This document shows, piece by piece, positions 28,215 through 37,180 of a stretch of 64,000 nucleotides of DNA (positions are counted from its first letter, which is position 1; every line of letters starts with the position of its first letter). The position numbers were made by a program, and so were the translations under genes. The notes beneath the pieces are model-generated. The model made no database searches, was not told where the DNA came from, and saw only the letters and a list, made by a program, of their open reading frames with translations. Source of the DNA: Burkholderia latens (lineage in GTDB: Bacteria > Pseudomonadota > Gammaproteobacteria > Burkholderiales > Burkholderiaceae); NCBI RefSeq assembly GCF_001718795.1, contig NZ_CP013435.1, positions 744,001-808,000 on the forward strand, read 5' to 3'.

Positions 28215-29237
28215 ATGCTAGATCCTCGCGCACGAACCCTCCTGAAAACCCTGATCGAGCGGTATATCGCCGACGGTCAGCCGGTCGGCTCGCGCACGTT
28301 GTCCCGTTACTCCGGGCTGGAACTGAGCCCGGCGACGATCCGCAACGTGATGTCCGACCTGGAGGAGCTCGGCCTCGTGTCGAGTCCGCACACTTCGGCG
28401 GGCCGCGTGCCGACGCCGCGCGGGTATCGGCTGTTCGTCGACACGATGCTGACGGTCGAGGCGCCGATCGACGCCGAGGCCGTCGCACGGCAGGTGCAGA
28501 GCACGCTGCAGACGGGCGAGCCGCAGCAGCGGGTGGTGGCGGCCGCCGCGAGCGTGCTGTCGAACCTGTCGCAGTTCGCGGGCGTCGTGCTGACGCCGCG
28601 CCGCAGTCACGTGTTCAAGCAGATCGAGTTCATGCGCTTGTCGGACAAGCGCATCCTGTTGATCATCGTCACGCCCGAGGGCGACGTGCAGAACCGGATG
28701 CTCGCGACGCCGCGCGACTATTCGCCGTCGCAGCTGACCGAGGCGTCGAACTACATCAATGCGCACTTCGCCGGGCTGTCGTTCGACGAGGTGCGCCGCC
28801 GCCTGCGCGACGAGATCGACCAGCTGCGCGGCGACATGACCACGCTGATGCATGCGGCCGTGACGGCCAGCACCGAGGTGCCCGACACCGAAGATACGGT
28901 GCTCATTTCCGGCGAGCGCAACCTCCTCGAGGTGGCGGACCTCTCGTCCGACATGGCGCGGCTGCGCAAGCTGTTCGACGTGTTCGACCAAAAGACGGGC
29001 CTCCTGCAATTGCTCGACGTGTCGAGCCACGCCCAGGGCGTGCAGATCTTCATCGGCGGCGAATCGACGCTCGTGCCGATCGAGGAGATGAGCGTCGTGA
29101 CCGCGCCGTACGAGGTGAACGGCAAGATCGTCGGCACGCTCGGCGTGATCGGCCCGACCCGGATGGCTTACAACCGCGTGATTCCGATCGTCGACATCAC
29201 CGCCCGGCTGCTGTCGCTCACGCTGAGCCAGCAGTAA
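28215..29237 (+). CDS. hrcA: Heat-shock transcriptional repressor HrcA
   Basis: 340 aa. The N-terminal winged helix ([42 protein letters not shown]) is the DNA-binding part; a GAF-like and dimerisation region follows. HrcA represses chaperone genes by binding CIRCE inverted repeats and needs GroE for folding. I found no CIRCE element in this window, so its targets here (normally groESL) lie elsewhere. Divergent from nadK. Confidence 0.96.
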   Translation: MLDPRARTLLKTLIERYIADGQPVGSRTLSRYSGLELSPATIRNVMSDLEELGLVSSPHTSAGRVPTPRGYRLFVDTMLTVEAPIDAEAVARQVQSTLQTGEPQQRVVAAAASVLSNLSQFAGVVLTPRRSHVFKQIEFMRLSDKRILLIIVTPEGDVQNRMLATPRDYSPSQLTEASNYINAHFAGLSFDEVRRRLRDEIDQLRGDMTTLMHAAVTASTEVPDTEDTVLISGERNLLEVADLSSDMARLRKLFDVFDQKTGLLQLLDVSSHAQGVQIFIGGESTLVPIEEMSVVTAPYEVNGKIVGTLGVIGPTRMAYNRVIPIVDITARLLSLTLSQQ

Positions 29238-29338
29238 CGCGCCGCACCGGGCGCCGACACCGTGCCGCCATCGTGCCGCGGCGCCGGGTGCGCCGCCAGC
29301 CGGCCGAACGGCCAGCCGCCCCCATCGACACGGCCCGC

Positions 29339-29344
29339 TATAAT
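29339..29344 (+). promoter_or_regulatory. Candidate -10 element (TATAAT) for hemH
   Basis: Exact TATAAT 41 nt before the hemH ATG. An alternative in-frame TTG at 29344 would start inside this element, supporting the later start. The -35 is not evident. Confidence 0.5.
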
Positions 29345-29385
29345 TGAGGGCCGTCCGACTGCGTGCTCCGAGCACGTTCCTGCCC

Positions 29386-30450
29386 ATGCGTTTCGATCTT
29401 GAGCCGCCTTCGAGCGTCGCTGCTGCCCACCGTATCGGCGTGCTGCTGATCAACCTCGGCACGCCCGACGCCCCGACACCGCGCGCGGTGCGGCGCTATC
29501 TGGCCGAATTTCTGTCGGACCCGCGCGTCGTCGAGATTCCGCAGGTCGTCTGGCAGGTGCTGTTGCGCACACTCATCCTGCCGCTGCGCGGCCGCGCGTC
29601 CGCGAAGAAATACGCGGCCGTCTGGATGCAGGAGGGCTCGCCGCTGCGCGTGTACACCGAGCGCCAGACCGAAGGCGTGCGCCATCTGCTTGCATCGAAC
29701 GATTACCACGTTCAGGTCGATTACGCGATGCGCTACGGCAGCCCGAACATCCCGCACGCGCTCGCGCAGTTCAAGCGCGCGGGCGTCGAGCGCGTGCTGT
29801 TGATGCCGATGTATCCGCAATACTCGGCGTCGACCACCGCGACCGCGTTCGATGCCGCGTTCGCCGCGCTCGCGCGGATGCGCAACCAGCCGGAAGTGCG
29901 CACGGTGCGGCACTACGCCGATCACCCGGCCTACATCCACGCGCTCGCCGAACAGGTGCGCCAGTACTGGGCGCAGCATGGCCGGCCCGATTTCGCAGCC
30001 GGCGACAAGCTCGTGCTGAGCTTTCACGGCGTGCCGAAACGCACCCTCGACCTCGGCGACCCATATCACGACCAGTGCCAGCAGACGGGCTCGCTGCTGA
30101 TGGCCGCGCTCGGGCTGTCGTCGCTCGAATGCCGCGTGACGTTCCAGTCGCGTTTCGGCAAGGCCGAGTGGCTGCAGCCGTACACGGCGCCGACGCTGCG
30201 CGAACTCGGCGAGGCGGGCGTGCGGCGAGCGGATGTGTTCTGTCCCGGTTTTACGGCCGATTGTCTGGAGACGATCGAGGAGATCGGGATGGAGGTGCGC
30301 GACGAATTCATCGCCGGCGGCGGCCAGTCGTTCCACCGGATTCCGTGCCTGAATGGCGCGCCGGCGTGGATCGCGGCGCTCGGCGAGATCGTCGCGGAGA
30401 ATCTCCAGGGCTGGCCGGTGAAAGCCGCACAGCCTGAAACGGTGGGTTGA
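29386..30450 (+). CDS. hemH: Ferrochelatase HemH
   Basis: 354 aa. Inserts Fe2+ into protoporphyrin IX in the last step of haem synthesis. Family segments are [14 protein letters not shown] near the N-terminus, [30 protein letters not shown], the metal-site histidine region [17 protein letters not shown], and [18 protein letters not shown]. Followed closely by hslR, whose start is 5 nt after the hemH stop. Confidence 0.97.
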   Translation: MRFDLEPPSSVAAAHRIGVLLINLGTPDAPTPRAVRRYLAEFLSDPRVVEIPQVVWQVLLRTLILPLRGRASAKKYAAVWMQEGSPLRVYTERQTEGVRHLLASNDYHVQVDYAMRYGSPNIPHALAQFKRAGVERVLLMPMYPQYSASTTATAFDAAFAALARMRNQPEVRTVRHYADHPAYIHALAEQVRQYWAQHGRPDFAAGDKLVLSFHGVPKRTLDLGDPYHDQCQQTGSLLMAALGLSSLECRVTFQSRFGKAEWLQPYTAPTLRELGEAGVRRADVFCPGFTADCLETIEEIGMEVRDEFIAGGGQSFHRIPCLNGAPAWIAALGEIVAENLQGWPVKAAQPETVG

Positions 30451-30455
30451 ACGCG

Positions 30456-30860
30456 ATGAACTACAGGATTTCGACCGAGCCCGGCGCGAAGCTGCGCATC
30501 GACAAATGGTTGTGGGCGGCGCGCTTCTTCAAGACGCGTTCGCTCGCGTCCGACGCGGTCGACAAGGGCCACGTGAAGATCGGCGGCGCGGCGGTCAAGC
30601 CGGCAAAGGACGTGCGCGTGGGCGACGAGGTCGAGATTGCGATCGACGGTATCGTCTGGCACATTGCCGTGCTGGGCATCTGCGACGTGCGCGGGCCCGC
30701 GAGCGTCGCGCAGACGCTTTACGAGGAAACGGAAGCGGGACGCGCCGCGCGGCTCGCCGAACTGGAGCGGCGCCGTACCTATCGGGAACCGGCGGCCGGG
30801 CTGCACGGCCGGCCGACCAAGCGCGACAGGTGGAGCAGCCCCCTGAAACACCGGACATAG
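30456..30860 (+). CDS. hslR: S4-domain RNA-binding protein (HslR/Hsp15-like), C-terminus replaced by IS insertion
   Basis: 134 aa as it now reads. The S4 RNA-binding domain is near the N-terminus ([23 protein letters not shown], then [24 protein letters not shown]). Hsp15 binds stalled 50S subunits carrying peptidyl-tRNA. The insertion sequence starts after codon 125, so the last nine residues (WSSPLKHRT) and the TAG stop come from the IS end. Joining the flanks minus one ACAGG copy restores KRDR-RIIDRFSGGN-stop, 135 aa. The S4 domain is untouched, so partial function is possible. Start at 30456 ([10 protein letters not shown]) rather than the TTG at 30447 that overlaps the hemH stop. Confidence 0.9.
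   Translation: MNYRISTEPGAKLRIDKWLWAARFFKTRSLASDAVDKGHVKIGGAAVKPAKDVRVGDEVEIAIDGIVWHIAVLGICDVRGPASVAQTLYEETEAGRAARLAELERRRTYREPAAGLHGRPTKRDRWSSPLKHRT
30826..30830 (+). repeat. Target-site duplication, left copy (ACAGG)
   Basis: ACAGG directly precedes the left terminal TGGAG of the insertion sequence and matches the copy at 32167-32171. Five base pairs is usual for this IS group. Confidence 0.9.
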
Positions 30861-30924
30861 CCTCTCACTTAAACTAGCGGGTAGGCATAAGACTGTGTTT
30901 TTGACTAACACCAGGCAGGAAGTG

Positions 30925-31290
30925 ATGGAAGTGTTGACGGGCCCGGAGCGTCGGCGGCGCTGGACGGCGGAGCAGAAGCTGGCGATGGTTCGCGAGAGTT
31001 TCGAACCGGGGAAGTCGGTTTCGATGGTTGCGCGCCAGCACGGCGTGAACCCGAACCAGCTGTTCCACTGGCGCAAGCTGTACCAGGACGGGAGTCTGTC
31101 GGCGGTCAAGGCTGGAGAGGAAGTGGTCCCTGCATCAGAGCTGGCCGATGCCCTCAAGCAGATTCGTGAGCTGCAGCGGATGCTCGGCAAGAAGACCATG
31201 GAGAACGAGATTCTCCGCGAAGCAGTCGAGTATGGCCGAGCAAAAAAATGGATAGCGCACTCGCCCTCGCTGCCGGAGGACGACCAGTGA
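30925..31290 (+). CDS. IS2-group transposase OrfA (helix-turn-helix protein)
   Basis: 121 aa. Starts [18 protein letters not shown], with the IS2-like helix-turn-helix [26 protein letters not shown] and a C-terminal leucine-zipper-like stretch ([29 protein letters not shown]). OrfA binds the IS ends; the OrfAB frameshift fusion is the transposase. An upstream in-frame start at 30895 is possible, but IS2 homologues begin at about this methionine. Confidence 0.9.
   Translation: MEVLTGPERRRRWTAEQKLAMVRESFEPGKSVSMVARQHGVNPNQLFHWRKLYQDGSLSAVKAGEEVVPASELADALKQIRELQRMLGKKTMENEILREAVEYGRAKKWIAHSPSLPEDDQ
31242..31248 (+). promoter_or_regulatory. Programmed -1 frameshift site (A7) between orfA and orfB
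   Basis: In the orfA frame the sequence reads GCA-AAA-AAA-TGG; a one-base backward slip on the A run moves ribosomes into the orfB frame. This is the standard way IS3-family elements make OrfAB transposase, and the frame arithmetic fits. Confidence 0.8.
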
Positions 31291-32135
31291 AACTGGTTTG
31301 TGAAGTTCTCGGCGTGTCGCGCTCGAACGTATCGGCACGACTGTCGCGTCCGGTGACGTGGCGCGATGGCCGTCAATCGCGGCAGACGGACGATGCGAGC
31401 GTGGTCGAGGAAATCCGCCGAGTCGTCGGCGATTTGCCCAGCTATGGCTATCGCCGGGTGTGGGGCTCGCTGCGCAATGAACGCATTGCTGCCGGACAGG
31501 TGCCGTTCAATGCGAAGCGCATCTATCGCATCATGCGCACTCACGGTCTGCTGATGCAACGGCGTCCAGCCCCGCCTCGGCCGCAACGTCGGCACGATGG
31601 CAAGGTGGCCGTCGCGCGCAGCAATCAGCGATGGTGCTCGGACGGCTTCGAGTTCCGCTGCGACAACGGCGAGCCGCTTCGAGTGACATTCGCGCTTGAC
31701 TGCTGCGACCGCGAAGCGATGAGCTGGGCGGCTACGACGGCAGGTCACAGCGGCGACATCGTGCGCGACGTCATGCTGGCAGCAGTGGAAAATCGGTTTG
31801 GCAACGAGCTGCATACACCGTCCGAAATCGAGTGGCTGAGTGACAACGGTTCGGGCTATACGGCCGACGATACACGCCGGTTTGCAGCGGCCATCGGCCT
31901 GAAGCCATTGACCACGCCGGTGTGCAGCCCGCAAAGTAACGGGATGGCCGAGAGCTTCGTGAAGACAATGAAGCGCGACTACGTTGCCTTCATGCCAAAG
32001 CCGGACGCAGCGACTGCTGCACGCAACTTGGCCATCGCGTTCGAGCATTACAACGAGAAGCATCCCCATAGCGCGCTGAAGTACCGCTCGCCTCGCGAGT
32101 TCCGGCGCTCAATGGATTCAGCAACCTTAGTGTGA
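31248..32135 (+). CDS. IS2-group transposase OrfB (DDE integrase catalytic domain)
   Basis: 295 aa from the first in-frame ATG; in practice probably made mainly as an OrfAB fusion. An HTH_21-like region ([31 protein letters not shown]) precedes the rve integrase core. The acidic triad is visible: Asp in [11 protein letters not shown], Asp in [13 protein letters not shown], and Glu in [16 protein letters not shown]. It ends with the usual [20 protein letters not shown] tail. No disabling stop or frameshift is seen. Confidence 0.93.
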   Translation: MDSALALAAGGRPVKLVCEVLGVSRSNVSARLSRPVTWRDGRQSRQTDDASVVEEIRRVVGDLPSYGYRRVWGSLRNERIAAGQVPFNAKRIYRIMRTHGLLMQRRPAPPRPQRRHDGKVAVARSNQRWCSDGFEFRCDNGEPLRVTFALDCCDREAMSWAATTAGHSGDIVRDVMLAAVENRFGNELHTPSEIEWLSDNGSGYTADDTRRFAAAIGLKPLTTPVCSPQSNGMAESFVKTMKRDYVAFMPKPDAATAARNLAIAFEHYNEKHPHSALKYRSPREFRRSMDSATLV

Positions 32136-32166
32136 CGCTGTGTCCGGGATTACAGGGTCAACTCCA

Positions 32167-32171
32167 ACAGG
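32167..32171 (+). repeat. Target-site duplication, right copy (ACAGG)
   Basis: ACAGG follows the right IS end (…CAACTCCA) and matches the left copy. Confidence 0.9.
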
Positions 32172-32204
32172 CGCATCATCGACAGATTTTCTGGTGGGAA
32201 CTGA
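32172..32204 (+). pseudogene. hslR: Displaced 3' end of hslR
   Basis: Read in the frame restored by removing the IS and one ACAGG, this segment encodes RIIDRFSGGN and a TGA stop. It is the native Hsp15 tail, now cut off from its gene by 1.34 kb. Confidence 0.85.
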
Positions 32205-32337
32205 ACATCTGGTCGAACGTCGCCCGCGCGCTTCCGTATTCGGTCGTGCGGTCGGTGACGGCTCCCGACAGGCAGATGGTGGTGGTGCCGGCAATCAGTA
32301 CCAGCGCGACCACCGATATGGCAAAGGTCAATTTCAC
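32176..32337 (-). CDS. Possible small exported protein, 53 aa (GTG start)
   Basis: Reads VKLTFAISVVALVLIAGTTT then CLSGAVTDRTTEYGSARATF and ends SSHQKICR. The first 20 residues look like a signal peptide or membrane anchor: one Lys then a hydrophobic run. GAGGCGAG lies just upstream as a possible ribosome-binding site. Against it, the gene would overlap the original hslR 3' end by 29 nt in the convergent direction. No family is recognised. Confidence 0.4.
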   Translation of the reverse strand: MKLTFAISVVALVLIAGTTTICLSGAVTDRTTEYGSARATFDQMFSSHQKICR

Positions 32338-32688
32338 GGTACTCGCCTCGAAGACGGTGAATGCGGCGCCAGGTGGATGTCGGGCGGCGGAAAGCTACGG
32401 GTAAACACGCTTTTCCGACGCTTGAGTGGAGTGTAGTGCAGCCCCCTGTGCGGAGCTAGTACTTGCCAGGTAAGCGTTGTTACCGGGCGTTTCGTCCCGA
32501 TCGGCGGCAAATGCGCGCAATCGGGCCGCGGGCAGTGCGGTTGTTTCGCGGCATTGCGGAATGCCGGCGAATAACCCTCTTGAAATCGCAGTTTTCGCCC
32601 TTATTTGCACTAACAATGTGCGGTGCCGCCGGTCATATGGCCGGGCGGTTGCCGATTTGGCTTCAACCTCTAATCGACTTTCAGCGAC
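32338..32688. other. Intergenic region upstream of grpE
   Basis: No coding frame is supported over these 351 nt apart from the flanking genes. It contains the sigma-32-like promoter at 32579-32606. The IS lies upstream of this promoter, so grpE expression should not be cut off by the insertion. Confidence 0.6.
32579..32606 (+). promoter_or_regulatory. Sigma-32 (RpoH)-like heat-shock promoter for grpE
   Basis: CTTGAAA at 32579-32585, a 13-nt spacer, then CCTTATTT at 32599-32606. The -35 hexamer and spacing match the RpoH consensus CTTGAAA-N(11-16)-CCCCATnT; the -10 matches partly. It lies about 80 nt before grpE, a known RpoH regulon gene in other proteobacteria. Confidence 0.65.
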
Positions 32689-33234
32689 ATGGAAAACACG
32701 CAAGAGAACCCGGCTACCCAATCGGCCGAAGACATCGGCAGCGAGCAACAGGCGGCGCAGGGCGCCGCTCCCGCCGCCGAAGCCGCCGACGCGGCGCTCG
32801 CGGAGGCTCAAGCCAAGGTCGCCGAGCTGCAGGAGAGCTACCTGCGGGCGAAGGCCGAGACCGAGAACGTCCGCCGCCGCGCGCAGGAAGACGTGTCGAA
32901 AGCGCACAAGTTCGCCATCGAGAGCTTCGCAGAGCACCTGCTGCCCGTGCTGGATAGCCTCGAGGCGGCGGTAAGCGATACGTCCGGCGACATCGCGAAG
33001 GTGCGCGAAGGCGTCGAGCTGACGCTGCGCCAGCTGACGAGCGCGCTCGAGAAGGGCCGCGTCGTCGCGATCAACCCGGTGGGCGAGAAGTTCGATCCGC
33101 ACCAGCACCAGGCGATTTCGATGGTGCCGGCCGAGCAGGAGCCGAATACCGTCGTGACCGTGCTGCAAAAGGGCTACATGATCGCCGACCGCGTGCTGCG
33201 CCCGGCGCTCGTCACGGTCGCGCAGCCGAAGTAA
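32689..33234 (+). CDS. grpE: Nucleotide exchange factor GrpE
   Basis: 181 aa. Releases ADP from DnaK. A disordered acidic N-terminus (1-40) is followed by a long coiled coil ([28 protein letters not shown]) and the C-terminal beta-domain with [16 protein letters not shown] and [21 protein letters not shown], the GrpE signature. Followed 10 nt later by the thioredoxin-like gene, then dnaK. Confidence 0.97.
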   Translation: MENTQENPATQSAEDIGSEQQAAQGAAPAAEAADAALAEAQAKVAELQESYLRAKAETENVRRRAQEDVSKAHKFAIESFAEHLLPVLDSLEAAVSDTSGDIAKVREGVELTLRQLTSALEKGRVVAINPVGEKFDPHQHQAISMVPAEQEPNTVVTVLQKGYMIADRVLRPALVTVAQPK

Positions 33235-33244
33235 GGTCGCCGCG

Positions 33245-33682
33245 ATGCTTCCCGCCGGCGTCGATCCGGCCGCGTTCGATGCGTTCGACATGCAGGCGCT
33301 CGCGACCGACACGTTCGACGCCGGCATCGCCAGCGCCGGCGATGCGCTCGCCGTGGTGTTTTTCTGGGGCGTGGACTGCTTCAATTGCGAGATCGCGAAG
33401 AAAGCGATGCTCGCGCGGCCCGACGCAATCCGCGCGCTGGGCCTGAAGTGGTTCCACTGCAACGTATACGAACACCACACGCTGGGGCGCCGCTTCGGGC
33501 TGCACGGCGTGCCGACGTGGTTTTTCTTCCACCGCGGCAAGCGGCTGGGCCGCGCGACCGGCTGGCATGGCCTCGAACAGTTCCAGGCGGCAGCGGCGGC
33601 GGCGCGCGCGAAGATCGCGGCGGCTGGCCCAGGCGCGTCCGCGGATAGCGGTCCGTACGATCCGGCTACCGGCGGCGATTGA
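33245..33682 (+). CDS. Thioredoxin-fold protein between grpE and dnaK
   Basis: 145 aa. VVFFWGVDCFNCEIAKKAML gives a CxxC redox site (CFNC, near residue 45) and GVPTWFFFHRGKRLGRATGW gives the cis-proline loop, so the thioredoxin fold appears complete and catalytic. There is no signal peptide, suggesting the cytoplasm. The CFNC dipeptide differs from classic CGPC and may shift redox potential. Its place in the grpE-dnaK interval suggests co-expression with the DnaK machine. The C-terminus is a poorly conserved Ala/Gly tail. Confidence 0.85.
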   Translation: MLPAGVDPAAFDAFDMQALATDTFDAGIASAGDALAVVFFWGVDCFNCEIAKKAMLARPDAIRALGLKWFHCNVYEHHTLGRRFGLHGVPTWFFFHRGKRLGRATGWHGLEQFQAAAAAARAKIAAAGPGASADSGPYDPATGGD

Positions 33683-33713
33683 AAAAATTTAATATCCGCA
33701 TCGCCTGGCGGGT

Positions 33714-33742
33714 CTTGAAAACGCTTCGGCCGGACGCATTTC
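33714..33742 (+). promoter_or_regulatory. Possible sigma-32-like promoter for dnaK
   Basis: CTTGAAA at 33714-33720 followed after 14 nt by CGCATTTC, a partial match to the RpoH -10 CCCCATnT. It lies about 90 nt before the dnaK start. Weaker than the grpE site in the -10 half. Confidence 0.5.
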
Positions 33743-33830
33743 GGGAACAGAGTTGAATTCTGGCGCGCGAAACTGCCCAAAAACACGGGGTTTCGCGCAG
33801 CAAACAGGCATTTCTGGAGATTAGGAAAAA

Positions 33831-35783
33831 ATGGGAAAGATCATCGGTATTGACCTCGGCACCACGAACTCGTGCGTCGCCATCATGGAAGGCAACCAGG
33901 TCAAGGTCATCGAGAACTCGGAAGGTGCGCGTACGACGCCGTCGATCATCGCGTACATGGACGATAACGAAGTGCTCGTCGGCGCGCCGGCCAAGCGTCA
34001 GTCCGTGACCAACCCGAAGAACACGCTGTTCGCGGTGAAGCGCCTGATCGGCCGCCGCTTCGAAGAGAAGGAAGTCCAGAAGGACATCGGCCTGATGCCG
34101 TACGCGATCATCAAGGCCGACAACGGCGACGCATGGGTCGAAGCGCACGGCGAGAAGCTCGCGCCGCCGCAGGTTTCGGCTGAAGTGCTGCGCAAGATGA
34201 AGAAGACGGCCGAAGACTACCTCGGCGAGCCGGTCACGGAAGCCGTGATCACGGTGCCGGCGTACTTCAACGACAGCCAGCGCCAGGCGACCAAGGACGC
34301 CGGCCGCATCGCGGGCCTCGAAGTCAAGCGGATCATCAACGAACCGACCGCGGCCGCGCTCGCATTCGGCCTCGACAAGGCCGAGAAGGGCGACCGCAAG
34401 ATCGCCGTGTACGACCTCGGCGGCGGCACGTTCGACGTGTCGATCATCGAGATCGCGGACGTCGACGGCGAAATGCAGTTCGAAGTGCTGTCGACCAACG
34501 GCGACACGTTCCTCGGCGGCGAGGACTTCGACCAGCGCATCATCGATTACATCATCGGCGAATTCAAGAAGGAGCAGGGCGTCGACCTGTCGAAGGACGT
34601 GCTCGCGCTGCAACGCCTGAAGGAAGCCGCTGAAAAGGCGAAGATCGAGCTGTCGTCGAGCCAGCAGACCGAAATCAACCTGCCTTACATCACGGCCGAC
34701 GCATCGGGTCCGAAGCACTTGAACCTGAAGATCACCCGCGCGAAGCTGGAAGCGCTGGTCGAAGACCTCGTCGAGCGCACGATCGAACCGTGCCGCATCG
34801 CGATCAAGGATGCCGGCGTCAAGGTGTCGGACATCGACGACGTGATCCTGGTCGGCGGTCAGACCCGCATGCCGAAGGTGCAGGAGAAGGTGAAGGAGTT
34901 CTTCGGCAAGGATCCGCGCCGTGACGTGAACCCGGACGAAGCCGTCGCAGTCGGCGCGGCGATCCAGGGCCAGGTGTTGTCGGGCGACCGCAAGGACGTG
35001 CTGCTGCTTGACGTGACCCCGCTGTCGCTGGGCATCGAGACGCTCGGCGGCGTGATGACGAAGATGATCAGCAAGAACACGACGATCCCGACGAAGCACG
35101 CGCAGGTGTACTCGACGGCGGACGACAACCAGTCGGCCGTGACGATCAAGGTGTTCCAGGGCGAACGCGAAATGGCGGCAGGCAACAAGCTGCTCGGCGA
35201 GTTCAACCTCGAAGGCATTCCGCCCGCACCGCGCGGCGTGCCGCAGATCGAAGTGACCTTCGACATCGACGCGAACGGCATCCTGCACGTCGGCGCGAAG
35301 GACAAGGCGACCGGCAAGGAAAACAAGATCACGATCAAGGCGAACTCGGGCCTGTCCGATGCCGAAATCGACAAGATGATCAAGGACGCGGAAGCGAACG
35401 CAGCGGAAGACCACAAGCTGCGCGAGCTGGCCGATTCGCGCAACCAGGGCGACGCGCTGGTCCACAGCACGAAGAAGGCGCTCACCGAGTACGGCGACAA
35501 GCTGGACGCGGGCGAGAAGGAGAAGATCGAAGCGGCGCTGAAGTCGCTCGAGGACGTCCTGAAGGATACGTCGGCCGACAAGGCGGCGATCGACGCGAAG
35601 GTCGAGGAGCTCGGCAAGGCTTCGCAGAAGCTCGGCGAAAAGATGTACGCCGACATGCAGGCGCAGCAGGCCGGTGCGGCCGGCGCGGCGGGTGCAGCTG
35701 AAGGCGCCGCGCACGCGGGCGGCGCTCAGCAGGCAGCCGACGACGTCGTCGACGCCGAGTTCAAGGAAGTGAAGAAGGACTAA
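33831..35783 (+). CDS. dnaK: Chaperone protein DnaK (Hsp70)
   Basis: 650 aa. Nucleotide-binding domain 1-385: phosphate loop [30 protein letters not shown] and [11 protein letters not shown]. The hydrophobic linker is [16 protein letters not shown]. The substrate-binding domain and helical lid follow, ending in a Gly/Ala-rich tail and [15 protein letters not shown], matching the conserved DnaK C-terminus. Acts with GrpE and DnaJ, encoded on either side. Confidence 0.98.
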   Translation: MGKIIGIDLGTTNSCVAIMEGNQVKVIENSEGARTTPSIIAYMDDNEVLVGAPAKRQSVTNPKNTLFAVKRLIGRRFEEKEVQKDIGLMPYAIIKADNGDAWVEAHGEKLAPPQVSAEVLRKMKKTAEDYLGEPVTEAVITVPAYFNDSQRQATKDAGRIAGLEVKRIINEPTAAALAFGLDKAEKGDRKIAVYDLGGGTFDVSIIEIADVDGEMQFEVLSTNGDTFLGGEDFDQRIIDYIIGEFKKEQGVDLSKDVLALQRLKEAAEKAKIELSSSQQTEINLPYITADASGPKHLNLKITRAKLEALVEDLVERTIEPCRIAIKDAGVKVSDIDDVILVGGQTRMPKVQEKVKEFFGKDPRRDVNPDEAVAVGAAIQGQVLSGDRKDVLLLDVTPLSLGIETLGGVMTKMISKNTTIPTKHAQVYSTADDNQSAVTIKVFQGEREMAAGNKLLGEFNLEGIPPAPRGVPQIEVTFDIDANGILHVGAKDKATGKENKITIKANSGLSDAEIDKMIKDAEANAAEDHKLRELADSRNQGDALVHSTKKALTEYGDKLDAGEKEKIEAALKSLEDVLKDTSADKAAIDAKVEELGKASQKLGEKMYADMQAQQAGAAGAAGAAEGAAHAGGAQQAADDVVDAEFKEVKKD

Positions 35784-35806
35784 GCCGCGTTGCCATGGCA
35801 CCGCAC

Positions 35807-35829
35807 GCCGCGCGCGAATCGCGCGCGGC
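35807..35829 (+). repeat. GC hairpin just after dnaK
   Basis: GCCGCGCGCG-AAT-CGCGCGCGGC, a perfect 10-bp stem 24 nt after the dnaK stop, without a T-run. Possibly an mRNA stabiliser or partial transcription block between dnaK and dnaJ. Confidence 0.55.
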
Positions 35830-35925
35830 GCGGCTGAACAGCGGTCTGTCTTTCCTTCCGGATGGCCGGATCGACTCCACGCCTGGCGGGCTTCGCGGCC
35901 CTCCGGGCACATTTGTTTTTTGGCG

Positions 35926-35961
35926 GGTGCTGCGCGAGCCGTCCGCGGACGGCGCAGCGCC
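35926..35961 (+). repeat. Extended hairpin upstream of dnaJ
   Basis: GGTGCTGCGC pairs with GCGCAGCGCC (one G-U), and the interior CCGTCC-GC-GGACGG extends the stem past a short bulge. It ends 75 nt before the dnaJ ATG and has no T-run. It may modulate dnaJ translation or protect the processed mRNA. Confidence 0.5.
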
Positions 35962-36036
35962 ACACGAGTCGAGAGACTTTACTGCGGGCGAAAGGAGCCG
36001 CCGCGTGCTCGACGCGCGACGGCACAGTGAATCGAT

Positions 36037-37173
36037 ATGGCGAAACGGGATTACTACGAGGTTCTGGGCGTCGCGAAGAATGCGAGCGACGACGAAATCA
36101 AGAAGGCATATCGCAAGCTTGCGATGAAGTATCACCCTGACCGCAATCCGGACAACAAGGATGCGGAAGAGCATTTCAAGGAGGCGAAGGAAGCCTATGA
36201 AATGCTGTCGGACAGCCAGAAGCGGGCAGCGTACGACCAGTACGGCCACGCGGGCGTCGATCCGAACATGGGTGGTGCGGGCGCACAAGGTTTCGGCGGC
36301 TTCGCGGACGCGTTCGGCGACATTTTCGGCGACATCTTCGGCCAGGCGGCGGGTGGTGCCGCTCGCGGCGGCCGCGGCGGCCCGCAGGTGTATCGCGGCG
36401 CCGACTTGCGCTACAGCATGGAAATCACGCTGGAGCAGGCCGCGCACGGCTACGACACGCAGATCCGCGTGCCGAGCTGGGTGTCGTGCGAAGTCTGTCA
36501 CGGATCCGGCGCGAAGCCGGGCACGAAGCCCGAAACCTGCCCCACCTGTCATGGCCAGGGCACGGTGCGCATGTCGCAGGGCTTCTTCAGCATCCAGCAG
36601 ACCTGCCCGAAGTGTCACGGCACCGGCACCTACATCCCGGAACCGTGCGCGCACTGCCACGGCTCTGGCAAGGTGAAGGAAACCAAGACGCTCGAAGTGA
36701 AGATCCCGGCCGGCATCGACGACGGGATGCGGATCCGCTCTGCCGGCAACGGCGAGCCGGGTATCAACGGCGGGCCGCCCGGCGACCTGTACGTCGAGAT
36801 CCACATCAAGCCGCACTCGGTGTTCGAGCGCGACGGCGACGATCTTCACTGCCAGATGCCGATCCCGTTCACGACCGCCGCACTCGGCGGCGAGATCGAG
36901 GTGCCGACGCTGGCCGGCCGTGCATCGTTCCCGGTTCCGGAAGGCACGCAGTCGGGCAAGACGTTCCGGCTGCGCGGCAAGGGCATCAAGGGGCTGCGTT
37001 CGAGCATCGCGGGCGATCTGTACGTCCACGTGCAGGTCGAGACGCCCGTGAAGCTGACCGACCAGCAGCGCGACCTGCTCAAGCAGTTCGAGAAGTCGCT
37101 GGCCGAAGGCGGCGCGCGTCACAGCCCGCAGAGCAAGAGCTGGTTCGACCGGGTGAAGAGCTTCTTCGAGTAA
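36037..37173 (+). CDS. dnaJ: Chaperone protein DnaJ (Hsp40)
   Basis: 378 aa, class A J-protein. J-domain 1-70 with the HPD tripeptide in [12 protein letters not shown]; a Gly/Phe-rich segment (80-115); four CxxCxGxG zinc repeats starting [32 protein letters not shown]; then the C-terminal substrate-binding domains. It stimulates DnaK ATPase and delivers clients. Separated from dnaK by 253 nt containing two hairpins. Confidence 0.98.
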   Translation: MAKRDYYEVLGVAKNASDDEIKKAYRKLAMKYHPDRNPDNKDAEEHFKEAKEAYEMLSDSQKRAAYDQYGHAGVDPNMGGAGAQGFGGFADAFGDIFGDIFGQAAGGAARGGRGGPQVYRGADLRYSMEITLEQAAHGYDTQIRVPSWVSCEVCHGSGAKPGTKPETCPTCHGQGTVRMSQGFFSIQQTCPKCHGTGTYIPEPCAHCHGSGKVKETKTLEVKIPAGIDDGMRIRSAGNGEPGINGGPPGDLYVEIHIKPHSVFERDGDDLHCQMPIPFTTAALGGEIEVPTLAGRASFPVPEGTQSGKTFRLRGKGIKGLRSSIAGDLYVHVQVETPVKLTDQQRDLLKQFEKSLAEGGARHSPQSKSWFDRVKSFFE

Positions 37174-37180
37174 CAACGGC

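Larger units (their letters stand above)
30831..32166 (+). mobile_element. Complete IS3-family insertion sequence, IS2 group (1336 bp)
   Basis: Both ends begin 5'-TGGAG when read inward. The terminal repeats are imperfect, about 30 bp, sharing TGGAG, CCCTG, then CCGGACA and AGC at matching positions with a one-base gap. They enclose orfA and orfB in overlapping frames with a -1 frameshift signal, as in IS2 (about 1.33 kb). ACAGG flanks it on both sides. The intact ends, clean duplication and open frames suggest a recent insertion of an active copy. It is the only clear mobile element in the window. Confidence 0.95.

Noticed and set aside
30844..32154. Shorter IS boundaries at TGAAACACC … GGGATTACA
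   Set aside because: These also look like terminal repeats but give no target duplication. The wider ends (TGGAG…, 30831-32166) produce a perfect 5-bp ACAGG duplication and restore hslR.
32338..33830. CIRCE element (HrcA operator) near grpE or dnaK
   Set aside because: No TTAGCACTC-N9-GAGTGCTAA-like repeat was seen; the promoters look sigma-32 dependent instead.
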